Source: Duganella sp. BJB476 (GTDB taxonomy: Bacteria > Pseudomonadota > Gammaproteobacteria > Burkholderiales > Burkholderiaceae_D). From it: 64,000 bases of DNA. The position numbers and the translations under genes are program-made. Positions 24,859-33,541 of the stretch are shown here, piece after piece. The notes under the pieces are model-generated. The model was given only the letters and a program-made list of their open reading frames with translations, ran no database searches and was not told the DNA's origin. Within the stretch, counting starts at the first letter, position 1, and every line of letters starts with the position of its first letter. The DNA lies in assembly GCF_003416895.1 (NCBI RefSeq), contig NZ_QVIO01000005.1, positions 248,001 to 312,000 of the forward strand. Reading direction: 5' to 3'.

Positions 24859-26052
24859 CTAGGATGCAGCCGGCGGCGCTTCAGGTTTGCGCATCAACAC
24901 CGGCAGGCACAACACGCACAGGCCGGCGCCGATCAGCCAGACCAGGCCGGGGAAGCTGCCGCGCGACATGAAGTAGATGGTGCTGATCGCCACCGGGCCG
25001 ATCACGGTCGCCAGGCTGGCGGTGCTGGCCAGTACGCCTTGCAGTTTTCCCTGCTGTTCCGGGCCGACGCTGGCCGACACCAGCGACTGCAGAGCCGGCG
25101 CACCGATGCCGCCAAGGCAGAACAAGGGCATCAGCGCGAACGCCATCCAACCTTGGCTGGCCAAAGCGATCAGGATATAGGCGCAGCTGTCGGCCGCTAT
25201 GCCGACCAGCAACGCGCGGCGTTCGCCCCAGCGTTCCGCGATCGGCCCGACCACGAAGGCCTGCGCCAGCGCATGAAACGCGCCAAAGCCGGCCAGCGAG
25301 ATGCCGATGGTCAGCGAGTCCCAGGCAAACTTGTCTTCGCCGTACAGCACCCAAACCGTACCGCCGATTTCCCCGATCAACACCAGCACGCCGGAAGCGC
25401 CGATCAGCGGCAGCAGCGACTTGAAGCTGGCCGCCCAGCGCAGATTGGCCAACGGATTGAAGGACATGCGTTCGGCAGGCGCCGCGTCGGCCGCGCGCGG
25501 CGTGTGCGACTCGCGCACCACCAGCAAGGTCAGGATCAGATTGACGGCGTTCATCGCCGCAGCCGCCAGGAACGGCGCCCTCACCCACCACGCACCCAGC
25601 AAGCCGCCGATCACCGGACCGATGATGAAGCCGATGCCGAAGCAGGCGCCCAGCTGGCCGTAGCGGCGCGACCGCTGGTCTTCCGGCGTGACGTCGGCAA
25701 TGTAGGCCGAGGTGACGGCCATGCTGGCGCCGGTGATGCCGGCGATCGCGCGGCCGACGAACAGCAAGGCCAGCGACGGCGCCATCGCCATGAACAGGTA
25801 GTCGACCACGGTGCCGGCCAGCGACAGCAGCAGCACCGGCCGGCGTCCGATGCGGTCGCTCAACACGCCGAGTATCGGCGAGAAGATGAACTGCATCAGC
25901 GCATACAGCCCGGTGAAGGCGCCGAAGCGCCAGCCCAGCTCGGACGTATGGCCGACATCGCGCATCAATTGCGGAATGATGGGCATGGTCAGCCCGATGC
26001 CGACGGCGCTCAGGACAACGGTGGAAAGTATGGTCAGCAGTGCTCGGTTCAT
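24859..26052 (-). CDS. MFS transporter of the TetA-like drug:H+ antiporter group
   Basis: A 397-residue, 12-helix major facilitator. Motif A is GVLSDRIGRRPVLLLS in the loop between helices 2 and 3, and the helix-5 antiporter region reads GIGFIIGPVIGGLLGA, as in tetracycline-type exporters. The substrate is uncertain: no tetR-type regulator is adjacent, and TetA-like annotation is common for general drug or metabolite exporters. The ATG at 26052 places helix 1 at the start; the 14-residue upward extension was rejected. It is convergent with rsgA. Confidence 0.8.
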   Translation of the reverse strand: MNRALLTILSTVVLSAVGIGLTMPIIPQLMRDVGHTSELGWRFGAFTGLYALMQFIFSPILGVLSDRIGRRPVLLLSLAGTVVDYLFMAMAPSLALLFVGRAIAGITGASMAVTSAYIADVTPEDQRSRRYGQLGACFGIGFIIGPVIGGLLGAWWVRAPFLAAAAMNAVNLILTLLVVRESHTPRAADAAPAERMSFNPLANLRWAASFKSLLPLIGASGVLVLIGEIGGTVWVLYGEDKFAWDSLTIGISLAGFGAFHALAQAFVVGPIAERWGERRALLVGIAADSCAYILIALASQGWMAFALMPLFCLGGIGAPALQSLVSASVGPEQQGKLQGVLASTASLATVIGPVAISTIYFMSRGSFPGLVWLIGAGLCVLCLPVLMRKPEAPPAAS

Positions 26053-26132
26053 CGGTGCTTTTCGTGAAGTAGACGAACATTGTATTAGTGGCAAACTTTT
26101 CTAGCTGTGCCCGCTGTCACAATGCCGGAGCC

Positions 26133-26159
26133 GATTTGACGTCTCCAATGTGTCAAATC
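26133..26159. promoter_or_regulatory. Perfect inverted repeat, possible operator
   Basis: GATTTGAC (26133-26140) and GTCAAATC (26152-26159) are exact inverted repeats with an 11-bp spacer. A TATACT hexamer, a possible -10 box, follows at 26168-26173. The dyad lies between the MFS start (26052) and a short reading frame at 26201, so it could control either. No cognate regulator is adjacent. Confidence 0.45.
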
Positions 26160-26200
26160 AAATCGACTATACTTCTTGGATGTAGATGAAGGAGCACTCC

Positions 26201-26308
26201 GTGTCTACGAAAAAAACACTGCCTCTAAGCGATGAGGAACTGCCGGATCTTCATATAAAAAAAGGCAGCCGAGGCTGCCTTTTTGCTGTGATGCTGTGCG
26301 TTGCTTAG
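26201..26308 (+). pseudogene. Short reading frame running into the ATP synthase terminator, possible gene remnant
   Basis: A GTG at 26201 has AAGGAG seven bases upstream and opens a frame beginning VSTKKTLPLSDEELPDLHIKKG, then reading through the terminator hairpin to TAG at 26306-26308 (35 residues). The first about 20 codons look like a real protein N terminus; the rest is encoded by the hairpin. It may be the 5' remnant of a gene truncated here, or a tiny gene. Not recognised. Confidence 0.3.
26257..26286. terminator. Bidirectional Rho-independent terminator after atpC
   Basis: A stem AAAGGCAGCC/GGCTGCCTTT (26261-26270 with 26273-26282) with a 2-nt loop as drawn (effectively a GC-rich 8-bp stem with a 4-6 nt loop) has an A-run on one side and a T-run on the other. 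It lies 19 bp beyond the atpC stop and would end the ATP synthase transcript on the minus strand. Confidence 0.85.
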
Positions 26309-26727
26309 TGCTTGGCGCGCAGTTTGGCGATCGCCGCCAGCTGGCCGATGGCCGCTGCCAGTTCGGCTTGCGCTTTCGCGTAGTCGATACCGGAGGTGTT
26401 GTTCGCCAGCGCTTCTTCGGCGCGTTTCTTGGCCGCTGCCGCTTTGGCTTCGTCCAGATCCTTGCCGCGAATCGCGGTATCCGCCAGCACCGTCACGGCG
26501 CCCGGCTGCACTTCCAGCAGGCCGCCCGCGACGAAGACAAATTCTTCCTCGGCTTGACCTGGTACCTGGATGCGCACCGCGCCCGGACGGATGCGGGTGA
26601 TCAAAGGCGTGTGCTTAGGGTAGATCCCCAGCTCGCCCTGTTCGCCCGGCAACGCGACGAATTCGGCTTCGCCCGAGTAGATCAACTCCTCGGCGGAAAC
26701 CACGTCAACGTGTATAGTGTTTGCCAT
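26305..26727 (-). CDS. atpC: ATP synthase epsilon subunit
   Basis: A 140-residue F1 epsilon subunit. N-terminal beta-sandwich: TIHVDVVSAEELIYSGEAEFVALPGEQGELGIYPKH, including the GELGI.P.H signature. C-terminal helical hairpin (about 90-138) of Ala-rich KAAAAKKRAEEAL, which can brake rotation and ATP hydrolysis. It is the last gene of the operon, 60 bp after atpD and followed by the terminator. Confidence 0.96.
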   Translation of the reverse strand: MANTIHVDVVSAEELIYSGEAEFVALPGEQGELGIYPKHTPLITRIRPGAVRIQVPGQAEEEFVFVAGGLLEVQPGAVTVLADTAIRGKDLDEAKAAAAKKRAEEALANNTSGIDYAKAQAELAAAIGQLAAIAKLRAKH

Positions 26728-26787
26728 GTGTGTCCTGTCGGTGTGATGCGGCCCCGCTCACACGGGGCCGCGATCGAAGCTCAATGA

Positions 26788-28188
26788 TTAGTTGAGTTTC
26801 TTGGCTTTTTCGATGGCTTCATCGATCGTGCCGACCATGTAGAACGCTTGTTCTGGCAGGTGATCGAGTTCGCCGGAAGCGATCATTTTGAAGCCCTTGA
26901 TCGTGTCTTTCAGCGAAACGTATTTACCTGGCGAACCGGTAAACACTTCAGCAACGTGGAACGGCTGCGACAGGAAACGCTGCATCTTACGTGCACGCGA
27001 TACCAGCAGTTTGTCTTCAGGAGCCAGTTCGTCCATACCCAGAATCGCGATAATGTCACGCAGTTCCTTGTAGCGCTGCAGGGTGCCCTGAACGGCGCGC
27101 GCGGTGTCGTAGTGCTCTTGGCCGACGACCAGCGGATCCAGCTGACGCGAGGTCGAATCCAGTGGGTCCACCGCAGGGTAGATACCCAGCGAGGCGATGT
27201 CACGCGACAGAACGACGGTCGAATCCAGGTGACCGAAGGTGGTCGCTGGCGATGGGTCGGTCAAGTCATCCGCTGGAACATACACAGCCTGGATCGAGGT
27301 GATCGAACCGGTCTTGGTCGAGGTGATGCGCTCTTGCAGACGGCCCATTTCTTCGGCCAGGGTAGGCTGGTAACCCACTGCGGAAGGCATACGGCCCAGC
27401 AGTGCGGATACTTCGGTACCGGCCAGGGTGAAGCGGTAGATGTTATCCACGAAGAACAGAACGTCCTTGCCTTCGTCACGGAACGATTCCGCGATGGTCA
27501 GACCGGTCAGCGCGACGCGCAGACGGTTACCAGGTGGTTCGTTCATCTGACCGTAGACCATCGCTACTTTCGAGTTGGCCGGGTTTTCCAGGTCAACTAC
27601 TTTAGCGTCAGCCATTTCGTGGTAGAAGTCGTTACCTTCGCGGGTACGCTCACCAACGCCGGCGAACACGGACAGACCCGAGTGCGCTTTAGCGATGTTG
27701 TTGATCAGTTCCATCATGTTCACGGTCTTGCCCACACCTGCACCGCCGAACAGACCGACTTTACCGCCTTTGGCGAACGGGCAAACCAGGTCAATCACCT
27801 TGATGCCGGTTTCCAGCAGGTCCTGCGATGGCGACAGTTCGTCGTATGCAGGAGGAGTGCGGTGGATCGAGGCGATCTGGTCGTGAGCGACCGGGCCGCA
27901 TTCGTCGATCGGGTTGCCCAGCACGTCCATGATGCGACCCAGGGTAGCTTTACCCACTGGCACCATGATTGGCTTGCCGGTGTTCTGGATCATCATGCCG
28001 CGACGCAGACCGTCGGACGAACCCAGAGCAATGGTACGGACCACGCCGTCGCCCAGCTGTTGTTGTACTTCCAGGGTCAGCTCGGAGCCTTCCATTTTCA
28101 AGGCATCAAATACCTTAGGCATCGCGTTGCGTGGAAACTCTACGTCCACCACAGCGCCGATACACTGAACGATTTTGCCATCAGCCAT
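26788..28188 (-). CDS. atpD: ATP synthase beta subunit
   Basis: The 466-residue catalytic F1 subunit. Walker A is GGAGVGKTV, then the catalytic-site GERTREGND (with its Glu), Walker B ALTGLTIAESFRDEGKDVLFFVDNIYRF, and the C-terminal DELSEED-type segment here read as DELAPEDKLLVSRARK. Beta subunits bind and interconvert ADP/ATP in the alpha3-beta3 hexamer facing the cytoplasm. The ATG at 28188 lies 29 bp after atpG. Confidence 0.98.
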   Translation of the reverse strand: MADGKIVQCIGAVVDVEFPRNAMPKVFDALKMEGSELTLEVQQQLGDGVVRTIALGSSDGLRRGMMIQNTGKPIMVPVGKATLGRIMDVLGNPIDECGPVAHDQIASIHRTPPAYDELSPSQDLLETGIKVIDLVCPFAKGGKVGLFGGAGVGKTVNMMELINNIAKAHSGLSVFAGVGERTREGNDFYHEMADAKVVDLENPANSKVAMVYGQMNEPPGNRLRVALTGLTIAESFRDEGKDVLFFVDNIYRFTLAGTEVSALLGRMPSAVGYQPTLAEEMGRLQERITSTKTGSITSIQAVYVPADDLTDPSPATTFGHLDSTVVLSRDIASLGIYPAVDPLDSTSRQLDPLVVGQEHYDTARAVQGTLQRYKELRDIIAILGMDELAPEDKLLVSRARKMQRFLSQPFHVAEVFTGSPGKYVSLKDTIKGFKMIASGELDHLPEQAFYMVGTIDEAIEKAKKLN

Positions 28189-28217
28189 GTTCGTTCCTTC
28201 TATATAGTTTAATTCGT

Positions 28218-29093
28218 TTAAACCGCAGCCGCACCGGCGACGATTTCGGAGAGTTCTTTGGTAATCGCAGCTTGGCGGGTCTTGTTGTAGATCAGCTTCA
28301 ATTCGCCGATCACACTGCCGGCGTTGTCGCTTGCCGACTTCATCGCCACCATACGCGCCGATTGCTCGGACGCCAGGTTTTCCGCCACCGACTGGTACAC
28401 CAGCGCTTCTACATAGCGCTCCAGCAGCTCATCAATCACGGTCGCAGCATCCGGCTCGTAGATGTAATCCCAGTTGTGATTACCCGCGTCGGCCTGCGTC
28501 TTCGCGGCTGGCAGTGGCAACAATTGCTCCACTACCGGCTCTTGCTTCATCGTGTTAATGAACTTGGTGTAGCACAGGTAGACTGCGTCAACTTCACCGT
28601 TCTGGAACTTCTCGAGCATGACCTTGACAGGTCCGATCAGTTTTTCCAGGTGCGGCGTGTCGCCGATCTGCGTTACTTGCGCAACGACAGGGATGCCTAC
28701 GCGATTCAAAAACCCCAAACCTTTGTTACCGATAGCTACTGCGGCAATCTTGTTGCCGGCTGTTTCCAGCTCACGGGTTTTCGCCGTCACCATGCGCAGG
28801 ATGTTGGTGTTCATGCCGCCGCACAGACCTTTGTCGGTGGTGACGATCACGAAGCCAACTGCCTTCGCCGAGTCCTTTTGCTCTTCAGCCAGGAACGGGT
28901 GGGTGTATTCCGGATTTGCGGTAGCCAGATTAGCGGCGATATTGCGAATCTTTTCACTGTAGGGACGGGCGGCGCGCATGCGATCCTGCGCTTTGCGCAT
29001 TTTCGATGCGGCGACCATTTCCATCGCCTTGGTGATCTTCTTCGTATTCTCTACGCTCTTGATCTTGCCACGTATCTCTTTGCCTACTGCCAT
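28218..29093 (-). CDS. atpG: ATP synthase gamma subunit
   Basis: The 291-residue central-stalk subunit that rotates within the F1 hexamer. It opens MAVGKEIRGKIKSVENTKKITKAMEMVAASKMRKAQ and closes with the paired helix GELKLIYNKTRQAAITKELSEIVAGAAAV, both family hallmarks; TDKGLCGGMNTN sits in the Rossmann-like part. It lies between atpA and atpD in the standard order. Confidence 0.97.
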   Translation of the reverse strand: MAVGKEIRGKIKSVENTKKITKAMEMVAASKMRKAQDRMRAARPYSEKIRNIAANLATANPEYTHPFLAEEQKDSAKAVGFVIVTTDKGLCGGMNTNILRMVTAKTRELETAGNKIAAVAIGNKGLGFLNRVGIPVVAQVTQIGDTPHLEKLIGPVKVMLEKFQNGEVDAVYLCYTKFINTMKQEPVVEQLLPLPAAKTQADAGNHNWDYIYEPDAATVIDELLERYVEALVYQSVAENLASEQSARMVAMKSASDNAGSVIGELKLIYNKTRQAAITKELSEIVAGAAAV

Positions 29094-29145
29094 GAGTCCT
29101 TACTCCTTCTGCGCGTAAGGCGCCCCTCGCGGGGCGCCGTTGTGC

Positions 29146-30687
29146 TTAAAATGCGCCGGATTTCTTGAAGTCCGCAATGGCGGCCGACAGCGTTGCTTCG
29201 CCGTCTTTGTCCAGTTGCTTCGACGATTCAATCTTGGACAGCAGGTCAGCTTGCTTGGTCTTCAGGTAGGCGTGCAGGCCGGCTTCGAACGGCAGTACTT
29301 TCTTGACTGGCACATCATCCAGGTAGCCCTTGTTCACTGCGAACAGCGAAGCGGCCATCAGGGAGATCGACAGTGGCGAGTACTGAGCCTGCTTCAGCAG
29401 TTCGGTCACGCGGGCGCCGCGGTCCAGCTGCTTGCGGGTCGATTCGTCCAGGTCGGAAGCGAACTGCGCGAACGCAGCCAGTTCACGGTACTGCGCCAAG
29501 TCGGTACGGATACCGCCGGACAGGTTTTTGATGACCTTGGTCTGAGCGGCACCACCAACGCGCGACACCGAGATACCGGCGTTAATCGCAGGACGGATAC
29601 CCGAGTTGAACAGCGAGGTTTCCAGGAAGATCTGACCGTCGGTAATCGAAATCACGTTGGTTGGAACGAACGCCGAAACGTCGCCAGCCTGGGTTTCAAT
29701 GATCGGCAGTGCGGTCAGCGAACCGGTCTTGCCGGTGACTGCGCCGTTGGTGAAGGCCGACACGTAGTCGGCGTTCACGCGTGCTGCGCGTTCCAGCAGA
29801 CGGCTGTGCAGGTAGAACACGTCGCCTGGGTAAGCTTCGCGGCCTGGTGGGCGGCGCAGCAGCAGGGAGATCTGACGGTAGGCAACGGCTTGTTTCGACA
29901 AGTCATCGTACACGATCAGCGCGTCTTCACCGCGGTCGCGGAAGTACTCGCCCATGGTGCAGCCCGAGTAGGCCGAGATGTACTGCATCGCTGCCGATTC
30001 GGCGGCCGATGCGGCAACAACAATGGTGTACTCCAGCGCGCCGTGCTGTTCCAGCGAACGCACGATGTTCTTGATCGTCGAGGCTTTCTGACCGATAGCC
30101 ACGTAGATGCAGGTCATGCCCTGGCCTTTTTGGTTGATGATCGCATCAACCGCTACGGCGGACTTACCGGTTTGACGGTCGCCAATGATCAGCTCGCGCT
30201 GGCCACGGCCGATTGGTACCATCGCGTCGATCGATTTCAGACCGGTCTGCATAGGCTGCGAGACGGACTCACGGGCGATAACGCCTGGAGCGATCTTTTC
30301 GATTGGCGAGGTCATCTTGGCATCGACAGCGCCTTTGCCGTCGATCGGCTGGCCCAGGGCGTTGACCACACGGCCACGCAGTTCAGGACCGACCGGCACT
30401 TCCAGAATGCGGCCGGTGCACTTGACCGTGTCGCCTTCGGAGATGTGCTCGTAAGCACCCAGAATCACGGCGCCGACGGAGTCACGCTCCAGGTTCATCG
30501 CCAGACCAAAGGTGTTACCAGGGAATTCCAGCATTTCGCCCTGCATTACGTCCGACAGGCCGTGGATGCGGACGATACCGTCGGCGACGGAAATAACCGT
30601 GCCTTGGTTGCGTACTTCAGCGCCGCCATCAAGGCCTTGGATACGGCTCTTGATCAGCTCGCTGATTTCAGATGGGTTGAGTTGCAT
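29146..30687 (-). CDS. atpA: ATP synthase alpha subunit
   Basis: The 513-residue F1 subunit carrying non-catalytic nucleotide sites. Seen: MQLNPSEISELIKSRI at the start, Walker A GDRQTGKSAVAVDA, ALIVYDDLSKQAVAYRQ, and the arginine-finger region ISVSRVGGAAQ. Length is standard. Its expression is expected to follow the operon promoter upstream of atpI. Confidence 0.98.
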   Translation of the reverse strand: MQLNPSEISELIKSRIQGLDGGAEVRNQGTVISVADGIVRIHGLSDVMQGEMLEFPGNTFGLAMNLERDSVGAVILGAYEHISEGDTVKCTGRILEVPVGPELRGRVVNALGQPIDGKGAVDAKMTSPIEKIAPGVIARESVSQPMQTGLKSIDAMVPIGRGQRELIIGDRQTGKSAVAVDAIINQKGQGMTCIYVAIGQKASTIKNIVRSLEQHGALEYTIVVAASAAESAAMQYISAYSGCTMGEYFRDRGEDALIVYDDLSKQAVAYRQISLLLRRPPGREAYPGDVFYLHSRLLERAARVNADYVSAFTNGAVTGKTGSLTALPIIETQAGDVSAFVPTNVISITDGQIFLETSLFNSGIRPAINAGISVSRVGGAAQTKVIKNLSGGIRTDLAQYRELAAFAQFASDLDESTRKQLDRGARVTELLKQAQYSPLSISLMAASLFAVNKGYLDDVPVKKVLPFEAGLHAYLKTKQADLLSKIESSKQLDKDGEATLSAAIADFKKSGAF

Positions 30688-30749
30688 ACTAACTCCTAAA
30701 AGTGTTTCTCTCAGCTTGCGCGAGGGGAAGAATCTGTTCTAAGCGGCGC

Positions 30750-31295
30750 TTACGCGACCAGCGCAACACGCATTTGCTGCAACTTGGCGCGGACCGACGT
30801 GTCCAGCACCTGGTCGCCAACAACGACGCGTACGCCACCGATCAACGCTGGATCCACGGTCACGACCGGGTTCAGCTTGCGGCTGAATTTCTTCTCCAGC
30901 GTGGCGACCAGCTCGTTCACTTGAGCCGAGCTCAGGTCGAAGGCGCTGGTGATGTCGGCGTCTGCCGCACCTTCCACGGCGTTTTTCAACGCCTGGAATT
31001 GCGCGCCGATTTCCGGCAGCAGACTGATGCGGCCGTTGTCGACCAGCATCGCCAGGAAGTTTTTCGCTTCCGTGTTCAACGGCGACTTGACCAGTGCCGT
31101 AATGGCGGCGCTCACATCGCTAGCCGAAGCTTTCGGGTTGCGGGCGAATGCTTGCACCTCGGGGTGGGCACCGACCTGGGCCAGTTCGGCCACCAGTTCG
31201 GACCACGCCGCGAGGTTGAACGATTCCTTACCTGCTTGGGCTACGCGGAACAAAGCTTCCGCGTAGGGACGGGCGACGGTTGCGTTTTCTGCCAT
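30750..31295 (-). CDS. atpH: ATP synthase delta subunit
   Basis: A 181-residue OSCP/delta subunit linking the peripheral stalk to the top of F1. The N-terminal helical domain starts ATVARPYAEALFRVA; the C-terminal part has the signature VDPALIGGVRVVVGDQVLDTSVRAKLQQM. Only 2 bp separate it from atpF, implying translational coupling. Confidence 0.96.
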   Translation of the reverse strand: MAENATVARPYAEALFRVAQAGKESFNLAAWSELVAELAQVGAHPEVQAFARNPKASASDVSAAITALVKSPLNTEAKNFLAMLVDNGRISLLPEIGAQFQALKNAVEGAADADITSAFDLSSAQVNELVATLEKKFSRKLNPVVTVDPALIGGVRVVVGDQVLDTSVRAKLQQMRVALVA

Positions 31296-31297
31296 GA

Positions 31298-31768
31298 TTA
31301 CAGCTCGACAGACAGGCGCGACAACAGATCGGCGTGAGCCGAAGCGTTGACTTCGCGCTTGAGGATTTGCTCGGCGCCCTTCACAGCCAGGTCAGCCACC
31401 TGAGCGCGCAGCGTGTCGCGCGCTTTGGCCAGTTGCTGATCGGCGTCTGCCTTGGCTTGCGCAATGATGCGGTCCGCTTCGGCTTGTGCATTTGCTTTGA
31501 TTTCTTCTGCCACCAGTTGCGCGCGCTTTTCAGCGTCGGCAACGCGTTGCGAAGCTTCTTCGCGTGCACCTGCCAGCGCTTCGCTGGCGCGCTTCTCAGC
31601 CACTACCATCGCTTGCTGGCCTTGGTCGGCCGCAGCCAGACCGTCAGCGATACGCTTGGCACGCTCATCCAACGCTGCATTCAGCGATGGAAATACGAAC
31701 TTCATCGAAACCCAGACCAACACCGCGAAGGTGATCATCTGACCGATGAGAGACATATTGATGTCCAT
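31298..31768 (-). CDS. atpF: ATP synthase b subunit
   Basis: The 156-residue peripheral-stalk subunit: one N-terminal membrane helix (about 5-25, IGQMITFAVLVWVSMKFVFP) followed by a long charged, Ala-rich coiled coil running to the end. It forms a homodimer holding F1 against a/c rotation. It sits between atpE and atpH. Confidence 0.96.
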   Translation of the reverse strand: MDINMSLIGQMITFAVLVWVSMKFVFPSLNAALDERAKRIADGLAAADQGQQAMVVAEKRASEALAGAREEASQRVADAEKRAQLVAEEIKANAQAEADRIIAQAKADADQQLAKARDTLRAQVADLAVKGAEQILKREVNASAHADLLSRLSVEL

Positions 31769-31810
31769 ACCTTTGCTCCTAACTAAAAGTTTCTCCTAGA
31801 AGGGAGCGAA

Positions 31811-32086
31811 TTAATGTGCCGCCAGAACAGCTGCCAGGAATGGGTTGCTGAAGGTGTACAGCAGAGCAACGCCGACGCCGATCATCGAGATCGCATCCAG
31901 CAGACCAGCGATAACGAACAGTTTGGTTTGCAGTTGTGGCATCAGTTCTGGTTGACGAGCCGAAGCTTCCAGGAATTTGCCGCCCAGAATTGCGAAACCG
32001 AGTGCGGTGCCGATAGCGGCCAGGCCGATGATGATTGCTGCGGCCAGAACGGTCATGCTTTGTACTTGTGCGATCAGAGCTTGCAT
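31811..32086 (-). CDS. atpE: ATP synthase c subunit
   Basis: The 91-residue rotor-ring proteolipid: two membrane helices joined by the polar loop with ARQPEL. The ion-carrying carboxylate is Asp64 in GLLDAISMIG. The residues around it lack the obvious sodium-ligand set, so it is probably proton-coupled. The N terminus (MQALIAQVQSMTVLA) is about ten residues longer than that of E. coli. Confidence 0.97.
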   Translation of the reverse strand: MQALIAQVQSMTVLAAAIIIGLAAIGTALGFAILGGKFLEASARQPELMPQLQTKLFVIAGLLDAISMIGVGVALLYTFSNPFLAAVLAAH

Positions 32087-32146
32087 TGAATTTCTCCTAA
32101 GATTTTAAAAAAGACTACAGATACTAAAAAGTTAAAACTAAGTTGC

Positions 32147-32947
32147 TTAGTGCTTCTCAACCGCGAGGCTCAGGTACACAACAGTCAACGCCATAAACAC
32201 AAACGCTTGCAGGGTCACCACCAGGATGTGGAAGATAACCCAAGGACCACCCAGCAGCCACTGCGCCCACCATGGCAGCAGAGCGATCAGAATGAACAGC
32301 AGCTCACCGGCGTACATATTGCCGAAGAGTCGCAGCGACAGCGACAGTGGCTTAGCCAGCAACTCGATCATCTGGAAGGCGAAGTTGACCGGAGCCAGCA
32401 CGACGGCCATGAAGCCGTGGGCGTGGAACGGAGCGGTCAGCAACTCTTTACCCCAGCCGCCGAGACCTTTGGCTTTGATCGAGAAACCAATAATGCACAG
32501 CATGACGCCGAACGACATGCCGAAAGTGTGGTTGACGTCCGCGGTCGGCACGACACGCAGTTTGTGGACGCCAGCGTAGCCAAGAATCTTAGGCAGCAGA
32601 TCGACCGGCAGGAAGTCCATCGCGTTCATCAGCCAAACCCAGCAGAAGATCGTGATAGCCAGCGGTGCGATGACCTTGCTCTTGGCGTGGAATGCGGAAT
32701 TGACGACTTCGTTGACCAGCTCCATGACGGCTTCGACGAAGTTTTGCAGCTTGCCCGGCACACCGGCGGTCGCACGGCGCGAGGCCATGTAGAACACGCC
32801 GAGGAAAATCATGCCCAGAACGGCCGAAACCCAGAACGTGTCCAGGTTATAAGCGCCGTCGGCAGACTTCAGGTGCGACAGGTGATGCTGAATATACTCA
32901 ATGGAGGTGGGCGCTTCGTGTGCCCCTACAGCGTTTTCTGTGGTCAT
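32147..32947 (-). CDS. atpB: ATP synthase a subunit
   Basis: The 266-residue membrane subunit containing the proton half-channels. The essential arginine lies in AKPLSLSLRLFGNMYAGELLF, followed by the ALTVVYLSLAVEKH end. About five to six helices. An amphipathic N-terminal segment (YIQHHLSHLK) is normal. It lies 21 bp after atpI. Confidence 0.97.
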   Translation of the reverse strand: MTTENAVGAHEAPTSIEYIQHHLSHLKSADGAYNLDTFWVSAVLGMIFLGVFYMASRRATAGVPGKLQNFVEAVMELVNEVVNSAFHAKSKVIAPLAITIFCWVWLMNAMDFLPVDLLPKILGYAGVHKLRVVPTADVNHTFGMSFGVMLCIIGFSIKAKGLGGWGKELLTAPFHAHGFMAVVLAPVNFAFQMIELLAKPLSLSLRLFGNMYAGELLFILIALLPWWAQWLLGGPWVIFHILVVTLQAFVFMALTVVYLSLAVEKH

Positions 32948-32968
32948 AAAAGTATTAGATTTTGGTGA

Positions 32969-33334
32969 TTAAATTGCGAGCAGTGAAAACCAATAAGCTA
33001 AGGTTGCCACCGCGAAACCCAAGATCAGCCATAACCAAGAGGCCGACTGAAACAGCGCCAGTGCCAAAACAAACAGCACTACCGTGATAAATATTTTCAC
33101 TACTTCGGCGCGTACATGCGACCGGAAAGCTTTTTTGGCGTCATTTGTTCCGCCCGCAACAATCATCGCGTACATCAGACTCCCGATGACTGCGATTGCT
33201 CCGCCATAGGCGGCCGACCAAGCTTTGAGTACTCCACCCAAGTTCCAGGCGAGCAAGGCGAATCCAGTTGCGATGGCTAACTGGAGGGCGACGACTTTAT
33301 ACACCGGCTTGGAAATACTCGTCGAATCATTCAT
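32969..33334 (-). CDS. atpI: ATP synthase accessory protein I
   Basis: A 121-residue, four-helix membrane protein encoded first in the operon. It resembles AtpI/Unc1, which helps c-ring assembly and possibly Mg2+ uptake. Features are helices around 14-32, 38-57, 74-93 and 98-117, with the AAYGGAIAVIGSLMYA segment. The ATG at 33334 lies about 37 nt after the predicted transcription start of the operon promoter. Confidence 0.88.
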   Translation of the reverse strand: MNDSTSISKPVYKVVALQLAIATGFALLAWNLGGVLKAWSAAYGGAIAVIGSLMYAMIVAGGTNDAKKAFRSHVRAEVVKIFITVVLFVLALALFQSASWLWLILGFAVATLAYWFSLLAI

Positions 33335-33366
33335 CTGGCGAGCTCCCTGAAAAGCCGATAAAACCC

Positions 33367-33407
33367 AAAGACACGGGATTATATGTGTCTTTACTGTATC
33401 ACGTCAA
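33367..33407 (-). promoter_or_regulatory. Sigma-70 promoter of the ATP synthase operon with an overlapping dyad
   Basis: On the minus strand, -35 TTGACG (33402-33407) and a perfect -10 TATAAT (33378-33383) are separated by 18 bp, facing atpI. An exact inverted repeat AAAGACAC (33367-33374) / GTGTCTTT (33385-33392) straddles the -10 box with a 10-bp spacer, a position suited to a repressor. Confidence 0.75.
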
Positions 33408-33541
33408 ACATTGCTGCACCGCAGCAGAGCAATTGGTGCACGAAAGCGACGCTTTTATAAACATTTCCAAGCCGGTTGCACCAAGTTGGAACCAGTTAAG
33501 CGTTTTCGTTTTTTATTGCCTCTGCTGCAACTTCAACAAGT

